A stretch of 64,000 nucleotides of DNA from Clostridium rectalis (lineage in GTDB: Bacteria > Bacillota > Clostridia > Clostridiales > Clostridiaceae). This document shows, one piece after another, positions 27,129-34,887 of the stretch (the first letter of the stretch is position 1; every line of letters begins with the position of its first letter). The notes under the pieces are model-generated. The model worked only from the letters and a program-made list of their open reading frames with translations. It made no database searches and was not told the origin of the DNA. The translations under genes were made by a program, and so were the position numbers. The DNA is taken from NCBI RefSeq assembly GCF_900626095.1, contig NZ_UYZZ01000002.1:372001-436000 (forward strand). Reading direction: 5' to 3'.

Positions 27129-28448
27129 TTATAAAATCATATAGGCTATAGGGGCAGTTAAAATTATAGTTAAAATTGTTCTTTCTATCCAAATTAATAC
27201 TATTTCTGTCAAACTTATAGGAATTTCAGTAGATAATATACAAGGAATTGATGCCGAAAAAAACAATATAGATGATACAGATACTACCGCCACGACAAAT
27301 TTAGTTATTATTGGAGAATTTACTACTAAAAGAGAAGGCAAAAACATTTCCGCTATTTCCACTGAACAAGCTTTTGCTGCCAATAATGGTTCAGGTATCT
27401 TAAATAAGAAAGTAAATGGATAAAATATATATCCTATAATATCAAAAATTGGCGTATATTTTGCTAAAGTTATTCCTATTAAACCAACCGACATAATAGA
27501 TGGTAATATTCCCATTGCCATTACAAAACCATCTTTAAGATTATCTAATATATTTTTTCCTAAGGATGGTGCTTTATCTGCTGACTTCATACCTTCATTC
27601 CATGCATTTTTAAGTCTATTTCCTTTTAATTTTGGTTCTGGATCTGAAGTCACGTTTAATCTATATTCTTCAGACTTAATTCTTAATGGTCTTATTCTAG
27701 CTGTTATAGCTGTTACTAAAAAAGTAACTAATAAAGTAGTCCAAAAATATTTATTCCATAAGTACATTATATCTAAAGTATTACATATAATTATCATAAA
27801 GGTAGCAGATACTGTAGAAAATCCTGTAGCTATAATACAGGCTTCTTTGGTAGTGTACTTTCCCTCTTTATATACTCTATTAGTTATAAGTAAAGCTAAT
27901 GAATAACTGCCAACAAATGATGCTACTGCATCTATGGCAGATCTACCTGGTGTTTTCCAAATAGGCTCCATAACAGGTTGCATTATAACTCCAACAAATT
28001 CCATAAGTCCATATCCAACTAAAAAAGCCAAAAATGCAGATCCTATAGGTACTATTATTCCAACTGATATAACCAATTTATCATATAAAAAAGGTATCAT
28101 ATCTTTTTCAAACATCCATGCTGGTCCCTTATTTAAAAAAGCCATAAACCCAATAATAATTCCTAATAATTTTAATATTGAGAAAACTATGGTTACACTA
28201 TCTTTATTCCATGTTTTTTTAAAAAATGGATATACTCCTCCTAAAATTATTACTAAAAATCCATATATATTAGCTAATCCTGGAGATGTGTTTCTTATAA
28301 AGTTCACTATATGATCAATTGGTATAGTAGATTCCCCCTTAATATTTATAGGAATAAAAAACATAAAAATTCCTACAGCACTGAAAAATAAAAATTTAAT
28401 TACATTTTCACTATTAGTATAACTACCTCTCTCTTTGTTAAATTCCAT
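27129..28448 (-). CDS. YjiH-family membrane protein (nucleoside-recognition/Gate domain)
   Basis: The 439-residue membrane protein has about ten hydrophobic segments and the YjiH layout: KFLFFSAVGIFMFFIPINI, YGFLVIILGGVYPFFKK, then Gate-domain stretches GRSAIDAVASFVGSYSLALLITNRVYKEGKYTTKEA and LLAAKACSVEIAEMFLPSLLVV. Such proteins are often found in clostridial histidine clusters, but their transported molecule is not known. AGGGGGAATTATT precedes the ATG. It is downstream of the large regulator on the same strand, separated by a strong terminator, so it has its own promoter. Confidence 0.85.
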   Translation of the reverse strand: MEFNKERGSYTNSENVIKFLFFSAVGIFMFFIPINIKGESTIPIDHIVNFIRNTSPGLANIYGFLVIILGGVYPFFKKTWNKDSVTIVFSILKLLGIIIGFMAFLNKGPAWMFEKDMIPFLYDKLVISVGIIVPIGSAFLAFLVGYGLMEFVGVIMQPVMEPIWKTPGRSAIDAVASFVGSYSLALLITNRVYKEGKYTTKEACIIATGFSTVSATFMIIICNTLDIMYLWNKYFWTTLLVTFLVTAITARIRPLRIKSEEYRLNVTSDPEPKLKGNRLKNAWNEGMKSADKAPSLGKNILDNLKDGFVMAMGILPSIMSVGLIGITLAKYTPIFDIIGYIFYPFTFLFKIPEPLLAAKACSVEIAEMFLPSLLVVNSPIITKFVVAVVSVSSILFFSASIPCILSTEIPISLTEIVLIWIERTILTIILTAPIAYMIL

Positions 28449-28535
28449 AATAATTCCCCCTTTTAAAATAGTGTTATAACATAATTATATTATTATTTTA
28501 CAAATAAATACACAATAATCTAGTTATTTTCATAT

Positions 28536-28574
28536 AAAAATTAACTGACTTTAATAAAAAGTCAGTTAATTTTT
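28536..28574 (-). terminator. Terminator overlapping the end of the BTAD regulator gene
   Basis: AAAAATTAACTGACTTT and AAAGTCAGTTAATTTTT form a perfect 17-bp stem with a 5-base loop. The stop codon of the minus-strand regulator (28566-28568) lies inside the first arm, so the gene's last codons help form its own terminator. Confidence 0.85.
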
Positions 28575-31500
28575 ATATGCCTTTCTTATTATATTTATAA
28601 CTTCTATTTCGTAACTGTCCCTAGCCTCATTTAAAAGTTTTATACCCTCATCACAGTAAAAATTTATATCCTCAGTTAAATATTTATTAAAGGTTTTATT
28701 TAATATTTCATTATTTCCCATATTTGCTCTTATTTCTGCTTTTACTCTAAATACAACTCCTAATTCATGAGGATTTTTAATCTTTTGGGAATGATAATCT
28801 GCATTTTTTAAATATTTAAGTGCCTCATTGTAATTACCATCCTTCACATGTAGTAAAGACATAAATGCTTCTACTATTGACCTTCTCCATACAGAATCAA
28901 ACTGCATATATAAATTATATGCTCTTTCAAAATAATCTTTAGCTCTAAAATAATCTCCCATGTCGAAAGCTGCTTGACCAGCATTTATATTGAATACAGA
29001 TAAACTAGTAAGAGCCTTTTTATCTTCACAAATAACTATAGCTTTATCATAATAATTTAGAGCTTCAGAAAACTTCATATTAAATCTTCTTATTTCCCCG
29101 ATATAATTGTATGCAGCAGCTATATTTAGTGAATACTTATCTGCCACCTGTCTTGTAACATTAAATATATTTATTGACTCATTTAACAGCTTCTCAGCAT
29201 CTTTATATTCACCACACATAATTTTATATAAACCTTTTAGTCTTAATAAAATTCCTACTTCTTTATGATAGTTACATTCAACTGCTAAATTTAATGCAAG
29301 TCCAACATATTTTATCATTATATCTGTATTATTAGTTTGTATACAATAATATATCATTTGTTTATATCCTTCTAGAGCATAATCTCTATCTCTTACTTCT
29401 ATTGACTTTTCAATCATATCTTGAATTATATCAGTTCCCTCATCATACTCTCCTTCTCTTATTAAATACCTTCCCTTCATATGCAAAAAAGCAATTTCAA
29501 GTTTTAATATATCTTCACTGTTTCCCTCTTTTTTCTTAACATCCTTTAATAAATTTTCTACTTCCTTTAAATGCTTTATAGTTTGTTGCTTGCTAAAATA
29601 AGCCGTTTTATGAGACCCGTTATCATGATTGCTTAGAACTGGGAATAATTCATGACTAAAATTTAAATAGTAATTAAGGCTTTTTATCTTATATTTTAAC
29701 GCATGAGTTTCATTATCAGCATTAGAATAATGGTATATCAATTTATGATAAGTATGTATATCTGTTTTGTCATTTTTTAGCGTTTTTTCTAATAGCCTAC
29801 CTATTTTATTATGTAAAATTTTCTTACGAGCATCAGATTGCTTAATATAAACAAATTCTCTTAACTTTTGATGAGTAAATTTAAAACTAATTTTCCCATT
29901 ATTATTTATTTCTTTTAATATAAATTTATTTTCTAATTCTTCTATTATATCCATTAATTCCAACTCGTCTTTACCCGTCAATTTTTCTAAAATATTAATA
30001 GTAACTTCATCAAAAAACAGTGAGGCTATATTTAATATTTTTTTACCTTCTAAAGATATGTACACAAATCTACTCTTTAATACATCCTGCATTTTAGCAG
30101 ACATAATATTTATATCTCCATTGGATTTTATAACATTTAAGTACTCATTTAAAAAGAAGGTATTTCCTTCTGTTTCGTCATATATTTTTTTTACTAATTC
30201 TTTTGTAACATCATAGTTCGGTAAACCTTTTCTTATAAACCCTTCAGCTTCCAAACTTGTAAACCTTAATAAATCAATAGTCAATATTTTATTATAATTA
30301 TTCATTGTTGTTATAAATTTGTCAACATTACTATCATATTCATTTCTACATGTTGCTATAAAAATAATATTATTATCATACTGGTGTAAGATTATACTGC
30401 TTAATAATGATAAACTCATATTGTCCATCCACTGAACATCCTCTATAACAAATACTACTTTTTTCTTTTCAGTTATCTTCCTTAATAGATCTACTAATAC
30501 ATCCCCTACAACTTCATATTTTAAAGTATCAATATTTTCTATTAATTTTATGTTACTCCCATCATTATTTTTATGAAATTCTGGAAATATATTAGATATA
30601 ATACTTTTCCAGATAGATGGAATACTTATATTTTCATTTTCTATAGTTTGTGCCAATTTAGAAATTATGCTACTCCAAGTTTTTAACAAATACTCTTTTT
30701 CTACTTGATAGCAACTTGATTCAAAAACATATACATCCTCATCCATATTTTCTAAAAATTTTTCTTTCAATGCTGTTTTTCCTATACCCGCTTCTCCAGT
30801 TATTATTATAGATTTTCCATCCTCATTATTTACAAATTGCTTAAAATTTTTCTCTAATAATCTTATTTCATTACACCTTCCATAAAAGAAATTGTTTTCA
30901 TTTTCAATAGCTTTATTTTCCTTAGAATTTATAATATCTAAAACTTCATTAAATATCTCCTTTGTTTGTTCGTCTGGAGTTATTCCCAGTTCTTTATCTA
31001 GCAATTCAGAAAGTTTGTTATATATCTCTAAAACCTTTCCATAACTTCTGTTGACTTTATAAAATTCCATTAAAATTCTATACGCTCTTTCATCAAATTC
31101 ATCCACTTCTATTAAAAGTTTTGCATATTTTTCAATATTTGATTTTTCTTTATTCTTTGATTTTATCTGAATTTGTTCATAGAGTTTATCCACATATGTC
31201 TCTTTAAATTGGTCCCTCATTTTCATAGTCCAATTCTCAAATTCCTCAGCATTTTTAACATAAAATCCTTGTAAAAATTCCCCTGTATATGTATCAATTA
31301 ATTTTTCATCATCCTTTAAATTTAAAAAAATATCTACATCCGTCTCTATATTCACTTCTGGATTAAGCATTACAATAGATTTCTTAGGTGAAGTAATAAC
31401 CTCTCCATCAAATGATTTTTTAATTTTATATATGGCATTTCTAAGATTCTTTTTAGCTATAGGTTCCTCTTCTTCAGACCACAGCATCCCTGCTAATTCA

Positions 31501-31631
31501 TCTCTGCTAGCCTGTTTATTAACTAATAGATAGTAAAATAGTGCCTTCACTTTATTATAAGGAAATAATATTTCTTTGCCATCTTTTGTTACGCTGGGAG
31601 TACTAAACAGCTTTCCATAAATATTGCTCAT
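28566..31631 (-). CDS. Large transcriptional regulator: winged helix, BTAD, AAA ATPase and TPR domains
   Basis: The 1021-residue protein has the AfsR/SARP-like plan. Residues 1-90 form an OmpR-type winged helix (FPYNKVKALFYYLLVNKQ, MLWSEEEEPIAKKNLRNAIYKIKKSF). Residues about 95-240 form a BTAD domain (GEFLQGFYVKNAEEFENW, DEFDERAYRILMEFYKV, ELGITPDEQTKEIF). An AAA domain follows with IIITGEAGIGKTALKEKF (Walker A) and VFVIEDVQWMD (Walker B), then TPR-type helices to the end (YNYIGEIRRFNMKFSEALNYYDKAI). It lies inside the histidine island between hutI and yjiH-like genes and is the best candidate for a local regulator. The signal is unknown. Confidence 0.85.
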   Translation of the reverse strand: MSNIYGKLFSTPSVTKDGKEILFPYNKVKALFYYLLVNKQASRDELAGMLWSEEEEPIAKKNLRNAIYKIKKSFDGEVITSPKKSIVMLNPEVNIETDVDIFLNLKDDEKLIDTYTGEFLQGFYVKNAEEFENWTMKMRDQFKETYVDKLYEQIQIKSKNKEKSNIEKYAKLLIEVDEFDERAYRILMEFYKVNRSYGKVLEIYNKLSELLDKELGITPDEQTKEIFNEVLDIINSKENKAIENENNFFYGRCNEIRLLEKNFKQFVNNEDGKSIIITGEAGIGKTALKEKFLENMDEDVYVFESSCYQVEKEYLLKTWSSIISKLAQTIENENISIPSIWKSIISNIFPEFHKNNDGSNIKLIENIDTLKYEVVGDVLVDLLRKITEKKKVVFVIEDVQWMDNMSLSLLSSIILHQYDNNIIFIATCRNEYDSNVDKFITTMNNYNKILTIDLLRFTSLEAEGFIRKGLPNYDVTKELVKKIYDETEGNTFFLNEYLNVIKSNGDINIMSAKMQDVLKSRFVYISLEGKKILNIASLFFDEVTINILEKLTGKDELELMDIIEELENKFILKEINNNGKISFKFTHQKLREFVYIKQSDARKKILHNKIGRLLEKTLKNDKTDIHTYHKLIYHYSNADNETHALKYKIKSLNYYLNFSHELFPVLSNHDNGSHKTAYFSKQQTIKHLKEVENLLKDVKKKEGNSEDILKLEIAFLHMKGRYLIREGEYDEGTDIIQDMIEKSIEVRDRDYALEGYKQMIYYCIQTNNTDIMIKYVGLALNLAVECNYHKEVGILLRLKGLYKIMCGEYKDAEKLLNESINIFNVTRQVADKYSLNIAAAYNYIGEIRRFNMKFSEALNYYDKAIVICEDKKALTSLSVFNINAGQAAFDMGDYFRAKDYFERAYNLYMQFDSVWRRSIVEAFMSLLHVKDGNYNEALKYLKNADYHSQKIKNPHELGVVFRVKAEIRANMGNNEILNKTFNKYLTEDINFYCDEGIKLLNEARDSYEIEVINIIRKAYKN

Positions 31632-31715
31632 GCCTTATCCCTCTTTCCCATAATTATTGTTAAAGCTTATTAATGTCTAGTATAATATATATATACTTCA
31701 TTGTAAAATTCACCA

Positions 31716-32336
31716 CTAAATATTTGAAAAATTCTGTTTTATTGCTGGTAAGTTTATTCCATATTTAACAGAAACTAAACGTACAAATAGCGTTACGAAA
31801 AAACATATGTATGATGCTATAGCTTGGCTAAAAAAAGTTCTAAGATACACTATACTTATTCCTCCTAAAATAGATGCAACTCCATAAATCTCTTTTTTAA
31901 ATACAAATGGTATTTCTTTAGCAAAAATGTCCCTTAGAACTCCCCCTCCTATACCCGTGAATAAACCTAATACTATAATTATAAAACCTCCTGTATAATT
32001 ATTATTTATAGCTACATTATTCCCAATAGCTGTAAACGCTCCCAATCCAATAGCGTCTGTAATCAATATTAAATTTTTAAATTTATTTAATTTGTAATAA
32101 AATTTAAAAACAATCAATGCGGTTATTAAACTAATAGTACAAAAATGTGGATTCATAAAAGCAGTTGGCGGTGTGTTTCCTATTATTATATCCCTAACAA
32201 CCCCACCGCCTACAGCAGTAGTTATAGCAAGTATTATTGTACCAAATAAATCCATCTCCTTAGATATAGCTATCATCGCACCTGAAACAGCAAAAGCTAT
32301 AGTTCCCACTGTTTCAAAAATACCCATTAAATACAC
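31716..32336 (-). CDS. Trimeric intracellular cation channel (TRIC/UPF0126) family protein
   Basis: A 206-residue membrane protein made of two copies of the three-helix UPF0126 domain. The first copy has FETVGTIAFAVSGAMIAISKEMDLFG and TAVGGGVVRDIIIGNTPP; the second has ITDAIGLGAFTAIGNNVA and GIGGGVLRDIFAKEIPFVF. The GGG-V-x-RD motif in each half marks the family. Prokaryotic members form potassium-permeable trimers; a glycine transport role has also been suggested. It starts with GTG, GGGGAG nine bases upstream. It is 84 bases upstream of the large regulator on the same strand, perhaps co-transcribed. Confidence 0.85.
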   Translation of the reverse strand: MYLMGIFETVGTIAFAVSGAMIAISKEMDLFGTIILAITTAVGGGVVRDIIIGNTPPTAFMNPHFCTISLITALIVFKFYYKLNKFKNLILITDAIGLGAFTAIGNNVAINNNYTGGFIIIVLGLFTGIGGGVLRDIFAKEIPFVFKKEIYGVASILGGISIVYLRTFFSQAIASYICFFVTLFVRLVSVKYGINLPAIKQNFSNI

Positions 32337-32468
32337 AATTCATTACTCCCCTCTCATATTATTCATAATAAATAATCTTTAGTAGGAGTTAATACTAGAT
32401 GCAAATTTAATACATACTAAATTATATTCTTATTTTGTAAAAAATTTCACTTTCTATAAAATAAAAAA

Positions 32469-32509
32469 CTGCCTCAAAATATATTATATGTTTCTTTATT
32501 TTGAGACAG
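32469..32509 (-). terminator. Terminator after hutI
   Basis: CTGCCTCAAAATA pairs with TATTTTGAGACAG (one mismatch) around a 15-base loop; on the minus strand TTTTTTATTTT follows. The right arm shares TTTTGAGACAGCC with the terminator at 20052-20106. Confidence 0.8.
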
Positions 32510-32562
32510 CCCTTATTGTGTGTAACTACCCAAGGGTATTATTAATTATTTATAGATATTAG

Positions 32563-33816
32563 CTATTTTCTATGAACTAAAACCCCATTTTTTATTACTT
32601 TCTCTACTATATTTACCCCTGTATTATATGGTAAAAATTTATATGATGGATATTCTAAAATAACAACATCTCCCTTTTTACCAATATCTATACTTCCTAC
32701 AGTATCTGCCCTTCCAATAGCTGCTGCTCCATTTATAGTCATAGCATTAATAGCTTCTTCTATACTCATATTCATATAAATTGTTGCTAGTGCAAACATA
32801 AGTGGTATAGAATTAGTAAAACCACTTCCAGGATTGAAATCTGTTGCTAAAGCCACAGCACATCCACTATCTATCATATGCCTTGCCCTAGCAAAAGGCT
32901 CTTTTAAACAAAATGCTGTAGTAGGTAATAACGTACTTACTACTCCATTTTTGGACATATCTTCTATCCCTTTATCAGAGGCATGCAATAAATGATCTGC
33001 TGAAAAGGCCCCTACTTCTGCCGCTAGTTCGGCTCCACCAAGCTGCACTATTTCATCTGCATGTATTTTCAATTTCATACCTAATTTTTTTGCTTTTAAG
33101 AGTATCTTTCTAGATTCCTTAACAGTAAATACTCCCTTTTCACAAAACACATCACAAAACTCTGCTAATTTATCTTCCGCTACTTTAGGTAATACTTTAT
33201 CTAGCATAAAATCTATATATTCATCCGTTCTTCCCTTATATTCATTAGGTACTGCATGTGCTCCTAAAAATGTTTTACATATATCTACTGGATGCACCTT
33301 ATCTAACTCTTCCATAACCTTTAACTGCTTTAACTCCGTGTCAAAATCCAATCCATAACCACTTTTCCCCTCAACAGTAGTAACGCCAAACTGAAGCATA
33401 GAGTCCAATCGTTTTTTTCCTAAATCAAACAGTTCTTCTTTAGATGCATTTCTTGTACCCATTACTGAATTAACTATTCCACCACCACGATTCATTATAT
33501 CCATATAACTATCGCCACGTAATCTCCATGAAAACTCTTCTGCCCTGTAACCTGCGAATATAAAATGTGTATGTGAATCTATAAAACCTGGCAATACAGT
33601 TTTCCCTTTTGCATCAATTACTTCATAATTTGTCTCAATATACTTTTTTAATATATTATCGCTATTACCAATATCTTTAATCATCCCATTTTCTATAACT
33701 AAAGTTGCATTTTTTAGCATTGCTATTTCCGACATATCCTTACCAAATTTAGCTTTATCTCCACTACAAGTTATTATTTCAGAAGCATTTTTTATAATCA
33801 TATTTCCTTTTTTCAT
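32563..33816 (-). CDS. hutI: Imidazolonepropionase
   Basis: HutI hydrolyses imidazolonepropionate to formiminoglutamate, third step of histidine breakdown. The 417-residue amidohydrolase has PGFIDSHTHFIFAG (metal HxH), EGKSGYGLDFDTE, TFLGAHAVPNEY, KIHADEIVQLGG and ALATDFNPGSG (catalytic Asp), all standard. I chose the ATG at 33816; the preceding GTG at 33825 is too close to the upstream stop. The ribosome binding site GGAGTAGGTG overlaps the end of the second ftcD gene, so the two are translationally close and co-transcribed. Confidence 0.97.
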   Translation of the reverse strand: MKKGNMIIKNASEIITCSGDKAKFGKDMSEIAMLKNATLVIENGMIKDIGNSDNILKKYIETNYEVIDAKGKTVLPGFIDSHTHFIFAGYRAEEFSWRLRGDSYMDIMNRGGGIVNSVMGTRNASKEELFDLGKKRLDSMLQFGVTTVEGKSGYGLDFDTELKQLKVMEELDKVHPVDICKTFLGAHAVPNEYKGRTDEYIDFMLDKVLPKVAEDKLAEFCDVFCEKGVFTVKESRKILLKAKKLGMKLKIHADEIVQLGGAELAAEVGAFSADHLLHASDKGIEDMSKNGVVSTLLPTTAFCLKEPFARARHMIDSGCAVALATDFNPGSGFTNSIPLMFALATIYMNMSIEEAINAMTINGAAAIGRADTVGSIDIGKKGDVVILEYPSYKFLPYNTGVNIVEKVIKNGVLVHRK

Positions 33817-33825
33817 AAAAATCAC

Positions 33826-34731
33826 CTACTCCATTAATCTATTTTCTAATATTTTGTCTCTAGAAAAATTATTTATTTGAAGATAATATACAGCTGTATC
33901 TATTAATACATCCATAGATACGATACCCGAAATTTCAGTATCAACTATGCTAATTCCATATCTTTTTATTTCAAATTTTATTATTTCAAATACACTATAT
34001 AAATTAGTATTATTAAAATTTGTTAAATCTATAACTATTTGAATCTTTTCTTTATCTTCTCTATATAAAGATATAGCTCTACAAAACCTTAAGCCTCCAT
34101 CAGCAAAATTTATGCTTCTAGCAATATTTTTTCCTATTATTTTATCTTTAGTATCTAAATTTATTAGCAACCCTACATAAGGCATTCTTGCCCCTACTCC
34201 AGTAACTCCTGCAGTGACATTAATTACTTTTGGACCAAAATCCGGTTCCCACTCTGGCCTTTTTATCTTTTGTGCCATACCTTCATACTCACTTTTTCTA
34301 ATCTCACATATGTCTTGTCTTTCTGGTCTAGTTGCCGAATTCCCATATAAAAAAATGGGTATATTAAACTTTTTACCAGCTTTTTTAGCAAAATCTCTTG
34401 AGATTTTTATAGCTTCAAGCATACTCATATTCCTTATAGGTATAAAGGGAACCACGTCTAGTGCCCCCATCCTTGGATATTGACCTTCATGTACCCTCAT
34501 ATCAATTAAAAAAACAGCCCTTTCCATAGCCTCAAGCATTGCCTCTGCAACTTTTTTAGGTTCTCCTATTACTACTGCTACAGTTCTATTATAAGATTTA
34601 TTACAATTATAATCTAAAAGCTTTACTTCCTCTTTCCCTCTAAATACTTCTAATATAGCATCTATTTTTCTTAAATCTCTTCCCTCGCTAAAATTAGGTA
34701 CACACTGCACTACCTTTTTGCCATTAGTCAC
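33826..34731 (-). CDS. FtcD paralogue lacking the catalytic histidine
   Basis: The 301-residue protein is clearly a formiminotransferase-domain protein: VVQCVPNFSEGRDLRKID, NRTVAVVIGEPKKVAEA, SATRPERQDICEIRKSEYEG, and the same length as the copy at 16191. The conserved HPRMGA motif reads HEGQYPRMGALDVVPF here, with TAT (Tyr) in place of the catalytic His codon. It may therefore be inactive as a transferase, a partner subunit of the intact copy, or act on another substrate. It is between hutU and hutI, as expected for an active hut gene. GTG start, preceded by AAAGGTGGGGG. Confidence 0.88.
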   Translation of the reverse strand: MTNGKKVVQCVPNFSEGRDLRKIDAILEVFRGKEEVKLLDYNCNKSYNRTVAVVIGEPKKVAEAMLEAMERAVFLIDMRVHEGQYPRMGALDVVPFIPIRNMSMLEAIKISRDFAKKAGKKFNIPIFLYGNSATRPERQDICEIRKSEYEGMAQKIKRPEWEPDFGPKVINVTAGVTGVGARMPYVGLLINLDTKDKIIGKNIARSINFADGGLRFCRAISLYREDKEKIQIVIDLTNFNNTNLYSVFEIIKFEIKRYGISIVDTEISGIVSMDVLIDTAVYYLQINNFSRDKILENRLME

Positions 34732-34827
34732 TTAGGCCCCCACCTTTCTAGCACAATGGTAACAAAACTTAATTCTTATATTAACAATAATAATACAAAA
34801 ATAAATCTTAAAAATAACTATATATAA

Positions 34828-34862
34828 TTTTGCAGTATACACACTAAATGTATACTGCAAAA
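34828..34862. other. Hairpin between hutU and the second ftcD
   Basis: TTTTGCAGTATACA and TGTATACTGCAAAA form a perfect 14-bp stem with a 7-base loop, 26 bases after the hutU stop. Downstream on the minus strand is only AT-rich, without a clean T-run, so it may be a weak terminator that lowers ftcD-hutI expression relative to hutU. Confidence 0.55.
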
Positions 34863-34887
34863 GCATTTATTATTTTATTTTTTTATA

